Made by a program: the position numbers and the translations under genes | IMG/VR virus record: IMGVR_UViG_3300001460_000013 | Location: 44,179-86,154 of that record | Source of the DNA: a virus | Direction: 5' to 3' (one strand) | DNA length: 41,976 nt | The notes under the pieces: generated by a model | Told to the model about the DNA's origin: nothing | What the model saw: the letters and a program-made list of their open reading frames with translations, nothing else | Database searches by the model: none | In this document: piece after piece, positions 1 to 10,613 of the stretch | How the letters are laid out: every line of letters starts with the position of its first letter | How positions within the stretch are numbered: the stretch's first letter is position 1

Positions 1-3000
1 TCTGTACCAGTTTGTATTCCTATTGTTTCTAATATTCCAATTGAATCTCCAAAACCAAGATTTGAACTTGCTCCTATAGGAGTGGATATAGTGTAACCGA
101 ATGATATTTGATTTATATTTATCGCATCAAATAAATATTTACCTGTTGTGGTATTTACAGAATCTTTACTAGAAGTTGAGATAGCGTCTTCCCTTTGTTG
201 TAACTTAATTTCAGTTAGTCTTTCTGCTATAGATTTATTAAAAGTACCTACAGTAATTTCTAAAACTCCTGCTAATATATTTTCTATTTCAAAAACTCTA
301 TAATCAGCATTAGGGATATTATGTTCGGGGAAATTTAAATTAACAACATCTCCTGCTGTTAGTAATTCTAAACCTTTCTTTTGAATTTTTAAATTAATTT
401 TTCTAGAATCAGAATTATGAGTTGCAAGTATTTTATTAGCCTTTAGTTGTGCTTCACTTTTAGTTTTTATAGATGGGCTTATATGTTTTATAACTTTAGT
501 ATTACCTTTATGTGGTATTTCTGCGGTATAAGTTACTCTGTCTCCTATAACAATTACTTTATTTGCTTTGTCAAACATACTAACATTGTTTTCAACAGAA
601 ATTAATCTTTCACTTTCTCTATAATTAATTGAAAATTTTCTTAATTTTTTAATATCACTTATATTACGAGTAATTACTTTACCATTATTTATACTATATT
701 CTAAATCTTTACTATTTGATAAAACATTTAAAGCAGATAAAGTATCTAAATTTTGAAAATTTAATGTACTAATAAATGTTTTTTGATTTACTGTTACAAA
801 TTCATCACCAACCTGCGGAGTATAAAATAGTTTTTCTACTGTAATTCTATTGCCCGTTACAGATTGATTAGCAGTATTATTTCCATTACCTATAGCAGTA
901 ACTTTACCAACTAAATAACCAGTATGAGTATAAAGAATATCACCAACAACAATATTACTTACTGATTCATAACAATTTAATTTACGCACATGTATACCAA
1001 GGTCGCCATCATCACCTTGTACTTCAAATATATTTCCTGTTTCTGTTGTAAAACTATTACTATGGTCAAAATTTAATCCTGAATTATTAACTATTTTTTC
1101 TAAAAATGTATCTACATTTGTTCCAATTTTAAACGTAGAACCTATATGACATTTTTCAATTTCTTTAAGTTTAGGCCGACCTTCTAATCTTAACTTAACT
1201 ACTTTAGAAAAGGATACCACTCCATTACCATTTAAAACATCACCAAATTTAAAACTTAATCCTACTTCAGTGTCCCTTCCTATTGTATTGCGATTAGTAT
1301 TAACTGTCATATTATGTCTTGAAGAAGTTACCCCATCAGTTACGTATACATCTAATACTTCTCCATTTGTAAAACTATCATTTACTGTATCAATAGTTCT
1401 TCTTTCAATGTAAGTATTAATAGTATCTACATCTAGTAATAAATACATATCATATACAGTTTCTACTCTAGAAAAATCTCCATCATCAGATACTCCTTTG
1501 CCAAATTTAAAGTCTGCAAAATTCACTAAGTTATTATTTAAAACATTAAATTCTATTTTTTCTTTAACTTCATTAAAAGTAGTTTCTGATATTTTCATTA
1601 CCCGATATTTAGTACCATTAGCACTAACATCAATAGCAGTATCAAAAATAATAACATGAGTCTCTAAGGCACTAGTAGAGGGGGCTACAGAAACCGTATG
1701 AGATAAAATTTTAGCAATAAACAACGGAGAGCCGTCTAAGGATTGTGTTCTAATCGTGTTTCCACCATTTAATTTTTCTGAAACAATATACTGACCTGTT
1801 AAGTTAGGAACAAAACTAAGCCATATGTGTTTACTAATTGCTGAATGTGTAAAAGTAACAGTTTTATTATTATTACTAAATACTAAAGTACTTGAAACCG
1901 CAGTTAAATCAAACATAGGTTTTACAATAAATTGTGCAGACGCAACTGTTCCAAAATTACTATCTAAATTACCCCCTGTATCCTCTTTGGCATTATTCTT
2001 AGCAAATTCAGAAGATAAATCATCAAATGTTCCTTCAAGAAAATGTATGCCACTAGACTTAGTACCAATCATAGCCTTATCAGTATCTTTATCATCTATC
2101 ATTAAATTTCTAGTATGTTGAGATTCATGAGCATTTGACGATAAACCTGCTTCATATGCATTGTATCTACTAACAGTATCTAATTCTAATGGAGAAGACA
2201 TTATTGAGTTGACATTTATATTAGGTTTTCTACCTTTACTTCCTGTAACAGCAAGTTGTACATCTTTAAAAACTCCAATACAATTATCATATAAGTGAGC
2301 AATACCTTGACTTGCACCATTAGAAGTTATACCTAAACCATATTTATCTGCTATAGTTATATTACTACCTTCATTAAAAGTTCTATCTACTAAAGCCGCA
2401 ATAACTCTAGATGTATGTAGGAAGTTAGTGTCTTGACCATACCAACTATCAGGATGATGGAATGGACTAAATCTTCTACCAAGTGTATTATTAGCATTTC
2501 CACCATTGTATGCTCTAGGTATTATAGGCAATATTATATTATGTCCATCAAAAGCATGGTCTGTACTTGAACTACCATCTCTTAATTTACCACCATAAGT
2601 AAAATTAGTTAAACTAGTCATAGGGCTAGGAAGAATAACATCTGTAAATCTAATGTTATGACTACCTGTAATTCTAGCCGTTCTTAATGAGTTTGCACTA
2701 GATAGTGTGGGAGTAGATAATTTATCTATTAAAAAATTAGTATTTCTAAATAATGGGAAATTTTTTACTCCATAATATCCAACTGCACTACCATCATCAT
2801 ATCCCTGAAAAGTTAAAACACTATCAAATGATGTAGTACTACCAGTATGATTAGAACTATTCCCATTCCATTGTTGGTCAGTCGCAGTTCCACTCCAAGT
2901 ACCATGTTGTTTAACTCCTAAAAATCCATTAATTTTAACTGCATTTTCAATAGCCACAGTTTCAGAAGTATTTACACCAATAAAATCTGTAGTGTAATAT

Positions 3001-6000
3001 ACATCTCCTCCAAGAGTACCACTTCCTATATCGGTAGATGATAGCCTAACATTAGAAGACAAATTATTCAAAGTCATATCATGTGAATCAGTTTCTAAAG
3101 AAGGTTTATCCATCATTATATAATCAAAATATGGCAAAGTTGGTATGTCTTTAGATTCTTTTAATGCGTCAAATTCTACAGGATTAAAATGCCAATCATA
3201 TGTTGCTTCTACTAATCTAATAACCCCCCAACGTTTCATATTTGTTGGACTTTGTGGAGAACTTTTTATGGTCATAGATTCAAATTCATTTTCTGTAATT
3301 AGTGTTTGTTGAGTAGAACCTGTATAATTAAGATGATTAGTTACAATATCAGAAGTATTATGTTTAGACTCTAATAATAATCCATAGTCTGAAAATGGGT
3401 GTGCATTATACAACTCACTAAAATGAAACATATGATTCCAACGTAATTGAGAATTGGGATATATATCTCCGGTCACAAATAATTCAAGAGGTACAGTTCT
3501 AGGGTCAATTTGTTTAAAGGCATCATAATCAATATCTGCTTCATACCAATTACTACCCACTTGATATGGATATGATTTAATTAATTTATTTTGAGCATGA
3601 CCATAAAATGTATTAAGATAATTCCAACCATCTAATGTATTACTACCATTAATAGGAGAGTTTGTAAGACTTACTGCTACATCATATAATGTACCATCAG
3701 CACGAATACCACTTGCTATACCATACCCTTGTATTTTTTGTTGAGTTTTACCTTGGTTGTATATACTTGTTTGAGTTTGTGTAAGAGTTCCCTCTGTAAA
3801 TTTTTGTATGTCCCAAAAACGAATTGTATCTTTAGGAGTATATTGATTAGTATGAGTATCAGTAAGTCTATGTAAGAACCCACCATTGTTAATATTATTA
3901 TTTATTAGGTAAACACTTCTTGTAGTTCTTGAGTCTAAGGTGTTGTTTTCTATTCTACCTAAAACCATTGGAAAATTAGGAGCAATATAAATAATAGTTT
4001 CATTTTCTTCTTTAGTATTAATATCTACTATATTAAAAGTTTCAGCATTTTGTGTAGAGATATTATTGTTAGTTATGGAAATGCCATTTTCATCTCCTAA
4101 TTTAAAAGCATAATGTGAATCATTAATTCCTGCTCTAATTGGTGAATTAATATCATATCCTAATGTACCATCTACATCAATTGACCCCGTATTTGAAGAA
4201 TTAAATAAATTACTTGGGGTCGGAGTTGAACCTGTATTACTATTTGCGGCATCAGTAGTTTCTCTATAATTATAAGTAAATCCTTTCTCAAAAACTAAAC
4301 CCTGTTCTATGAAACTACTACTATCAGATACACTATCAGTTAATAATTTATTATGACTTAATGTTTTTAATGTAGAAATGTAGTTACCATCTTCTAAAGG
4401 TCTAAAATATTTAACATTTGAAGCAGAAGATACTAATGCCGGATGAGATAAAGTTATAGTAACTGTACTATTAGTAGTTCCACTAACAGAAGCAGAAGAT
4501 ACTTCTCCAATTAACTGACCGTTACTATCAACATAAAGCCAATATTTTCTAGGAACATGACCTCCTGATGTAGACTGATTAACACCACTAAGTGTTAATG
4601 TACTGCCACTAATAGAAACACTACTAGTACTAATAGTAGTAAATTCAGTTTTAGGTGGAATGCTAGCGCATATAATGTCAGTAGAAGTAGATAAATTACT
4701 ATTAGTTACATCAGTAATAAATTTAGAAGTATCATCTCTTCCTAATATCTCATAACTCATTAATCCATTTTGTTGTGTGCTAGTTATATCTTCTATACGA
4801 CCAGTAAACACTTCTTCAGTTATAGCATACGCTCCATTATAATAATATAATCTACTAATATTTGTAGGTTGATAGAATTTTCTACTTACATCTAAAATTT
4901 TAGCATATCTATTATTCTTATCTGCAAATTCAATTTCATTTAAATTTTTAGGGAATGAATTAGAAACCATTCTAGTTCCATACATTCTACTTTTAACCTT
5001 TGTACTACTAAACCCATTTATTGTAACTAAATTATTCCTTAAATGATTTACTGCGGTATCGGCCTCAAAAGTATAATTTACATATGCATTTCTAGTAATA
5101 GGAGTTGTGAACATTTTTTGTTTATCAAACTCATGAATAGATGTAGTAGTAGTCCACGTATTTGCAGTTATTAATTTATTAGCAATAACACTAAATGTTT
5201 GGGTGTTGTTAGATTTATTATTTATAGAATTTATAACATAGTGATACCCATCTATTTGAACAATATCTTGATTGCCTAAAAATGATTGTAAATCACCATT
5301 TTCTTTATCAAATGTCATAGTAATTAAAGTATTACTTGTTTTACTAACATGTCCGTCTAGTTCTTTTAGAACTAAAGAATCATTATAAATAGCATTACGT
5401 AAAGATAAAACATTATCTTCTTTTAATGTTTTATGACTTAATCCTGCACTATCTAATACTGTAACTCTTCCTAATTGACTAAGTTGATTATGAGTTTTAT
5501 TTAATATAACACTGTGTACAAATGGTATTTTATCATTTTCATACTGTGATTTTTCAAAAGTAATATACTTATTAGGGCCAGTTAACTTCCCATCTAAAGT
5601 AGTTTCTATTAAAGATGACGAAGTTGTAGTACCCCATTTTATATCTACCGTACTTCTTTTAGCATTTGGAAAAATGTATTGCCATCTAGTAGGATTTACA
5701 CTATTACTATTACCTGTATCAGTATAAGCATCAACATAATTAGTATGTGCAATATCTTCATTTAAATATTCATCAACAAGAGTTGCATCTATTTTTTGCA
5801 TACCTATATTTGTTATAGTATTATTAAATTTACTTTCTGTCATAAAGACAATATTTTGTGCGGTTCTACCTATTTTATAATTAACTGAACTACTAGTTGC
5901 GCTAATTGCAACTCTAGCAAAATCTAGATATATTCTATATGCTCCAGCACTTCCATATTTTTTTTCTATATTACCTACATGGACATTATTATTAGTAAAC

Positions 6001-6944
6001 AAAGACATGCCTTCTTCTACTTTAGCATAGTTAGTATTTGATATGGTAAAATACTTACTAGTTGTTCCTCTATTAAATTGAGCATATCCACCTACAGTAG
6101 TAGCCAATGCTATAATATATGGACTACTCCACCATCGGAAAGAAGTTAATGTATATTTTTCATGATAGTCTAATTGATTAGGAGTATCTAACCTATCTTC
6201 ATAAAAGTAAAACGTGGGAAGACTTACGGTATTAACTACATCATATTTATCTGTAGAACTAGCATTATCGCCTCTCAATCCATAACTAACTGCTACAACA
6301 CTTGTATCTGTTTTTGCTGGCCCTTTGAAAATTTCAAAATTTGTACCTACAGGAATTGATGTAGGATATTTAGGATAAAATTCTAATCCATCTCCAAACA
6401 CATCAAAGGAAATAATCCTCTCTATTTTTGCAAAATGCGGGCGTATTGTATCTGTACCTACTGTAATTATTTCAGGATTTAATAAAATAAAATAATCATA
6501 ATTATCTATGTCTAGCCCTACTTCTCCAGTAGAAGGATAATTACTTGTAGAATATAGAAACTTCCTGTTTGTTTCTGATGCAGTTCCACCATCAAATGTT
6601 TTAATTTTATGTGAACTTGTAGTTAAATGATTAGTAGCATAAGAATCCAATGTAGAATTAATAGGTAAAATTCTATTTCCTATTGTAGTAGGAGAATCGT
6701 TAGAAATACTACCACCATAAGATGTATTTCTAATTTCTGTACAAACCATAGAATTAACAAAAGAATTAGAACTTGTACCATTTTCTCTATTTAAATTTAC
6801 ACTATACAGTGTAGGGTTTACTGATACGTTTCTAAATGCTAATCCTGTATCAAACTCAGCGTATGCCTGATGATATCCAAAACCATTCATTGAGGTAGTG
6901 GGAATACCAGTAGCAACAGGATATACAATTCTTCCATCTGTCAC
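1..6944 (-). CDS. Giant tail hub / tip protein, 3' end outside window
   Basis: A single frame is open from a GTG at 6944 to the left edge (2,314 codons with no stop), so the C-terminus is missing. The GTG overlaps the TAG stop of the upstream gene (TAGTG). The protein is rich in Ser, Thr and Asn, and looks like beta structure. Two parts resemble baseplate-hub domains of tailed phages. One lies around residue 710 (FTGRIEDI followed by SYEILGRDD). The other spans about residues 1935-2260, with stretches such as AGDVVNLNFPEHNIPNADYR and a run like LEITVGTFNKSIAERLTEI typical of hub ends. About 1,200 residues of unrecognised, probably receptor-facing sequence lie between them. By position, after tape measure and distal tail genes, it should form the tail tip and contact the host surface. 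The hub assignment rests on motif resemblance and gene order; the reading frame itself is secure. Confidence 0.8.
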   Translation of the reverse strand, partial: MTDGRIVYPVATGIPTTSMNGFGYHQAYAEFDTGLAFRNVSVNPTLYSVNLNRENGTSSNSFVNSMVCTEIRNTSYGGSISNDSPTTIGNRILPINSTLDSYATNHLTTSSHKIKTFDGGTASETNRKFLYSTSNYPSTGEVGLDIDNYDYFILLNPEIITVGTDTIRPHFAKIERIISFDVFGDGLEFYPKYPTSIPVGTNFEIFKGPAKTDTSVVAVSYGLRGDNASSTDKYDVVNTVSLPTFYFYEDRLDTPNQLDYHEKYTLTSFRWWSSPYIIALATTVGGYAQFNRGTTSKYFTISNTNYAKVEEGMSLFTNNNVHVGNIEKKYGSAGAYRIYLDFARVAISATSSSVNYKIGRTAQNIVFMTESKFNNTITNIGMQKIDATLVDEYLNEDIAHTNYVDAYTDTGNSNSVNPTRWQYIFPNAKRSTVDIKWGTTTSSSLIETTLDGKLTGPNKYITFEKSQYENDKIPFVHSVILNKTHNQLSQLGRVTVLDSAGLSHKTLKEDNVLSLRNAIYNDSLVLKELDGHVSKTSNTLITMTFDKENGDLQSFLGNQDIVQIDGYHYVINSINNKSNNTQTFSVIANKLITANTWTTTTSIHEFDKQKMFTTPITRNAYVNYTFEADTAVNHLRNNLVTINGFSSTKVKSRMYGTRMVSNSFPKNLNEIEFADKNNRYAKILDVSRKFYQPTNISRLYYYNGAYAITEEVFTGRIEDITSTQQNGLMSYEILGRDDTSKFITDVTNSNLSTSTDIICASIPPKTEFTTISTSSVSISGSTLTLSGVNQSTSGGHVPRKYWLYVDSNGQLIGEVSSASVSGTTNSTVTITLSHPALVSSASNVKYFRPLEDGNYISTLKTLSHNKLLTDSVSDSSSFIEQGLVFEKGFTYNYRETTDAANSNTGSTPTPSNLFNSSNTGSIDVDGTLGYDINSPIRAGINDSHYAFKLGDENGISITNNNISTQNAETFNIVDINTKEENETIIYIAPNFPMVLGRIENNTLDSRTTRSVYLINNNINNGGFLHRLTDTHTNQYTPKDTIRFWDIQKFTEGTLTQTQTSIYNQGKTQQKIQGYGIASGIRADGTLYDVAVSLTNSPINGSNTLDGWNYLNTFYGHAQNKLIKSYPYQVGSNWYEADIDYDAFKQIDPRTVPLELFVTGDIYPNSQLRWNHMFHFSELYNAHPFSDYGLLLESKHNTSDIVTNHLNYTGSTQQTLITENEFESMTIKSSPQSPTNMKRWGVIRLVEATYDWHFNPVEFDALKESKDIPTLPYFDYIMMDKPSLETDSHDMTLNNLSSNVRLSSTDIGSGTLGGDVYYTTDFIGVNTSETVAIENAVKINGFLGVKQHGTWSGTATDQQWNGNSSNHTGSTTSFDSVLTFQGYDDGSAVGYYGVKNFPLFRNTNFLIDKLSTPTLSSANSLRTARITGSHNIRFTDVILPSPMTSLTNFTYGGKLRDGSSSTDHAFDGHNIILPIIPRAYNGGNANNTLGRRFSPFHHPDSWYGQDTNFLHTSRVIAALVDRTFNEGSNITIADKYGLGITSNGASQGIAHLYDNCIGVFKDVQLAVTGSKGRKPNINVNSIMSSPLELDTVSRYNAYEAGLSSNAHESQHTRNLMIDDKDTDKAMIGTKSSGIHFLEGTFDDLSSEFAKNNAKEDTGGNLDSNFGTVASAQFIVKPMFDLTAVSSTLVFSNNNKTVTFTHSAISKHIWLSFVPNLTGQYIVSEKLNGGNTIRTQSLDGSPLFIAKILSHTVSVAPSTSALETHVIIFDTAIDVSANGTKYRVMKISETTFNEVKEKIEFNVLNNNLVNFADFKFGKGVSDDGDFSRVETVYDMYLLLDVDTINTYIERRTIDTVNDSFTNGEVLDVYVTDGVTSSRHNMTVNTNRNTIGRDTEVGLSFKFGDVLNGNGVVSFSKVVKLRLEGRPKLKEIEKCHIGSTFKIGTNVDTFLEKIVNNSGLNFDHSNSFTTETGNIFEVQGDDGDLGIHVRKLNCYESVSNIVVGDILYTHTGYLVGKVTAIGNGNNTANQSVTGNRITVEKLFYTPQVGDEFVTVNQKTFISTLNFQNLDTLSALNVLSNSKDLEYSINNGKVITRNISDIKKLRKFSINYRESERLISVENNVSMFDKANKVIVIGDRVTYTAEIPHKGNTKVIKHISPSIKTKSEAQLKANKILATHNSDSRKINLKIQKKGLELLTAGDVVNLNFPEHNIPNADYRVFEIENILAGVLEITVGTFNKSIAERLTEIKLQQREDAISTSSKDSVNTTTGKYLFDAININQISFGYTISTPIGASSNLGFGDSIGILETIGIQTGT

Positions 6945-9901
6945 TATTCATCACCAAACCTATAATAAAATAAAATATTTTTGTAATTAGGAGTTAATGT
7001 AGTTATATCAGTTGATACAGATGGCTTAGCCCCACTATAATATCCTATTTCATATAATTCACCATAAAACTGTTCTTGATTATTTGCTCCTCTACCTATC
7101 TTACAGTCAGATGGGTTTAATATAAAATCTAATATCTGAGAATCTACTCTAACTAATTTTGCGTTATTTATATATAATTCAACTATACCTGTTTTATAAT
7201 ATACAAAACTAATTTTAAACATACTTTCTAAATATAATGCTTCTTTAGGTTGATTAACATATAATGTACTAGTTACAGTTACAGCAGGTGTAGAGGCTAA
7301 AGTTATAGCAGTTCCACTAATAGCACTAACAGTACCAATTAAATTTACACTAGAATTGTATATTTTTGTTCCTACTCCTATAGTATCAGCCTGACCCGAT
7401 GCTACATTAATGATTAAGTTGTTAGAACTATTCCAAGGATAAACATTGTTGCTTATAGTGCCAGCATTACTTATATTTAAATTACTAGTAAAATTTTCAC
7501 TTATTGCTTGATTATTGTCAACTGCAATACTTAATGTTAAAACTGCTCCATTTCTAGAAACACTAATGCTACCATTATGACCATTAGTATTTTCTATAGC
7601 AGTTTTAAGATTAGTAGCAAGAGTTGCAGGAGTAGCATGATTAGTAAAGTATACATAAACTACACCACCTATTGTAGTAGTAGAATTCTGTGCTTCTGTT
7701 GTAGCCGCATGATATCTTCTAACTAATCCTGTTGCGTCTGTAATTTGTAAATATTTATCGGGAGTTGTAGTTGTAGCCGATGCTCCGCCAGTAAAGTCAG
7801 TATGTGAAAATCCTGATAATGTTTGAACTATATTCTTATTACCACCAGTACCTACTGTAGCCTGAGTAAGAGTTAACACCGCACTACTTCTAGAAACAGT
7901 AATACTTCCATTGTGACCATTGGCATGTTCTATAGCAAGTTCTAAATTTTGCATAGTAATATTATTAGAACTACCCTTATTAAAATAAACTACCGCTTGT
8001 CCATTAAGAGCCTGTCCAGTAGTTCCTGTTGCCTTAACTGCGTCACTTACAGCAGATATCGAATATTTTTTTGTTACACTTCCTGAAGTAGTATTATCAG
8101 TTATTGTGTAAAAATTATTAGTTCTAACTTCATCAACACCACCTGTAAACTGTGTGTAAGTTAAATCTGCATCTACTAATCCTGTATCAGAAATAGCAGT
8201 ATCACCCCCACTACTATTACCCGCAGTTCCCGAACCCTTTGAAGTTAAAGTTAGAGGATTATTAGTACTAATACTAAACTTACTATTTCCATGACCATTG
8301 GAACTTAAAATTGCTGACCTTAGATTATTAGCAGTAGCATTTAAACTAGAACCATTTCTATAATATACTACGGCAGTTCCATTACTTGTTCCAGTAGTTC
8401 CTGTTGCTTGTGCGTCTGAATCTGAAGCCTTGTAATTTTTAGTAGTATCTGTATGGTCTATAATTGTAAGATAACTATTTACTACTGTACCTGCATTACC
8501 CTGTGTTTCTCCAACTCCACCCATTCCACTTACAGAATAATCACCAGTTGTACCACTTCCAAGAGTTATTGTATTGTTAAAAGTAGTACTCGGAATATCT
8601 GCAACTAAAGTAATAATTTTACTACCCACTGAAGAAGTCGCAGTTATACGAAAAGAATTACCCAATAAAGTATTAACTGTATTAATGGCAATTGCTAAAT
8701 TAGCCGCACAATTTTCTACACTTCCTTCTGAACGAAAACCAAATGACCTTGAAGGAAAACTACTGGGTGGTAAAGCCGCACCGTTATTTCCAGTAGTTCT
8801 AGGATAAAATCGTATTAAATCTGTACTAGCAGTTCCACTATTATATATATTAATTTCTTGATTACTACTTGAACTAGTGCTATTTCCTACAACAGATAGT
8901 ACTGTAATGCTTCCAGTAGATGCCGCTACATTTGCATCAGCAGGAACAGTAAAGTCAGTACCACTATTAATACTATTACCAATATCAATTGTAGCAGTTG
9001 CACCTACTGCACTACTAGCAGGAGTAGTAGTATTATGATTACTACAAGTAAGAGTTGCAGTAGCCGCCGCCGCATTAGTACTAGAATTTACAGGTAGCCC
9101 ATTACCACTAATTGTAACTACTGCACTAGGAGAAACGTTAGAAGCAGTTGTTGATAGTCTAGTATATTCACTGTTTAATCCATTTGTGTAATACCCAAGA
9201 GCATCATACTTACCACGTAAAACATTAGTAGAAGTAATAACTGTATTAGAAGCAATAGTTTTAGTTACTCCATTTTTAGTTATCTCTGCTACTATCTTAT
9301 ATTCCGCAGGTTGATTAAAATTAGTAATAGTAGTGTTTTGTAAATATATTTTTAAATTAGCATTATGAAATATCATCATTTTTTGTGTTAAGAATTCTGT
9401 ATCACCTAAGGCATCAACACTTTCATAATGATGTCTACTACTAGTAACTGCATCGTTCAAATAAGGTGGAGTTTTACTTGAAGTTAATATACCATGTCCA
9501 GTTAATCTATTTGCACTACCATTAACATCATAAGGAGTTATAATTGCTTCTAAAGTAAACGAATCAGAATGTTTCCATATGTTAGTAAGTATAGTAGTAT
9601 CATTAGTAACTGTAAGACCTGCCGCATAATTTGCTCCTAAATTTGCTACAGTTAATGTGTTATTATTTTTATTAGTCCAAGAAAACGTAACGCCATTAAT
9701 AGTACCTGTTCCAATTACAGGAAAAGAGGATGCATCTGTTAATACTAATGAAGTTGCTCCACTTGAATATGCATTACCACTTGCTATAGTAGATGTAATA
9801 GAATGGTCTATATTGTGGTCACGAAAATTTAACTTTAAATACCCTTTACTTAGTAGTGGAAAAGTTAATTTATATGAATTTCCACTATAAACATTAACCA
9901 T
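6944..9901 (-). CDS. Tail-tip adhesin-like protein: split LamG fold with inserted repeats
   Basis: The 985-residue protein begins with a jelly-roll-like section (residues about 105-250, with WKHSDSFTLEAIITPYD). It ends with the matching second half (about 885-985: FKISFVYYKTGIVELYINN, then CKIGRGANNQEQFYGELYEIG), the usual look of a LamG/concanavalin-like sugar-binding fold. Between the halves lies a long Ser/Thr/Gly-rich insertion with about four repeats of roughly 110 residues (346-806). It sits between the distal tail gene and the giant hub gene, so it is probably a tail-tip or fibre protein binding the host envelope. It shares one base with the next gene. Fold assignment is from sequence pattern alone; receptor binding is inferred. 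Confidence 0.7.
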   Translation of the reverse strand: MVNVYSGNSYKLTFPLLSKGYLKLNFRDHNIDHSITSTIASGNAYSSGATSLVLTDASSFPVIGTGTINGVTFSWTNKNNNTLTVANLGANYAAGLTVTNDTTILTNIWKHSDSFTLEAIITPYDVNGSANRLTGHGILTSSKTPPYLNDAVTSSRHHYESVDALGDTEFLTQKMMIFHNANLKIYLQNTTITNFNQPAEYKIVAEITKNGVTKTIASNTVITSTNVLRGKYDALGYYTNGLNSEYTRLSTTASNVSPSAVVTISGNGLPVNSSTNAAAATATLTCSNHNTTTPASSAVGATATIDIGNSINSGTDFTVPADANVAASTGSITVLSVVGNSTSSSSNQEINIYNSGTASTDLIRFYPRTTGNNGAALPPSSFPSRSFGFRSEGSVENCAANLAIAINTVNTLLGNSFRITATSSVGSKIITLVADIPSTTFNNTITLGSGTTGDYSVSGMGGVGETQGNAGTVVNSYLTIIDHTDTTKNYKASDSDAQATGTTGTSNGTAVVYYRNGSSLNATANNLRSAILSSNGHGNSKFSISTNNPLTLTSKGSGTAGNSSGGDTAISDTGLVDADLTYTQFTGGVDEVRTNNFYTITDNTTSGSVTKKYSISAVSDAVKATGTTGQALNGQAVVYFNKGSSNNITMQNLELAIEHANGHNGSITVSRSSAVLTLTQATVGTGGNKNIVQTLSGFSHTDFTGGASATTTTPDKYLQITDATGLVRRYHAATTEAQNSTTTIGGVVYVYFTNHATPATLATNLKTAIENTNGHNGSISVSRNGAVLTLSIAVDNNQAISENFTSNLNISNAGTISNNVYPWNSSNNLIINVASGQADTIGVGTKIYNSSVNLIGTVSAISGTAITLASTPAVTVTSTLYVNQPKEALYLESMFKISFVYYKTGIVELYINNAKLVRVDSQILDFILNPSDCKIGRGANNQEQFYGELYEIGYYSGAKPSVSTDITTLTPNYKNILFYYRFGDE
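7484..8866 (-). repeat. About four tandem protein-level repeats in the LamG protein
   Basis: Four diverged units of about 90-120 residues lie at roughly residues 346-468, 477-590, 598-708 and 717-806 of the encoded protein. Units 2-4 share a layout: YLTI or YLQITD, then an alternating segment ending in VVYY/VYF, a helix with NL..AI, the sequence NGH(G/N), a beta strand with LTLT, then Gly/Asn. Units 2 and 3 then end in FTGG. Unit 1 has only part of this layout. Repeats of this type are common insertions in marine phage virion proteins. Confidence 0.65.
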
Positions 9902-9911
9902 TTATTATTCC

Positions 9912-10613
9912 TCAACTTAATGGATTATCGCCTATAACTGTAGCAACTTCAAATTCTAAAGTAAATGATACTGCTGGAAACTCTGTACCTGTAATTTGAG
10001 TACTAAAAGAACGAATGAATCCACCCATCCCAACAGAAGTAGTAACACTATCAACATCAACATCAGAGTAGGGAGTAAAATAAGGCTCAGGGTTTTTAGT
10101 AAATGCAGTAAAATCATTATCATATTCTCTATTTTTCCAAGAGAAAGGAATGAGTGGTAGTTGACTAATATCTGAATTCTCTGCTCCTACATGATATTTA
10201 TAATTTTCATCCACTCTACTAGGTATTAATACAATTAATTTATTCATTGATTGGTCATCTTGCAATGCACTAGAATCAACATAAGAGTGAATTAATTGTG
10301 CCATTTCAAAAGAAGTTAAGTTAACGCTTACCGTTTCGTCAGTACTATTTTTAATTTTTGTTATATTTTGTCCTAATAATGTGCCAGTTAAACTAACAGT
10401 TTTTTGTGACATACCCATATCAAATGCAAGAGTAGTTGCTTCTCCTTTAACCATACCTGAAAAAGGAACTCCCATACTCATTACAGTTTTATTGGTATTA
10501 ATGCTTATATCATTAACAAACAATGGTATTCTATTTTGTCTCCCTACACCTATTTCATTTCTTCTTGCTAATTCTAAAAAGACAGAAAAATTATTAAAAT
10601 TTTCACTACTCAT
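9912..10613 (-). CDS. Distal tail / baseplate-like protein
   Basis: This 233-residue, beta-rich protein has no signal peptide or membrane segment. It starts one base inside the end of the tape measure gene and lies just before the tail-tip genes, where siphoviruses place the distal tail (Dit) protein. Sequence features are weak: a central stretch VSLTGTLLGQNITKI and a C-terminal strand SFTLEFEVATVIGD are compatible with a tube-like or Dit-like beta fold. The function is inferred mainly from gene order. Confidence 0.5.
   Translation of the reverse strand: MSSENFNNFSVFLELARRNEIGVGRQNRIPLFVNDISINTNKTVMSMGVPFSGMVKGEATTLAFDMGMSQKTVSLTGTLLGQNITKIKNSTDETVSVNLTSFEMAQLIHSYVDSSALQDDQSMNKLIVLIPSRVDENYKYHVGAENSDISQLPLIPFSWKNREYDNDFTAFTKNPEPYFTPYSDVDVDSVTTSVGMGGFIRSFSTQITGTEFPAVSFTLEFEVATVIGDNPLS

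Noticed and set aside
7484-8866. CRISPR or nucleotide-level tandem array in the repeat-rich tail gene
   Set aside because: The repetition is diverged at DNA level and in frame with one protein; there are no identical spaced repeats.
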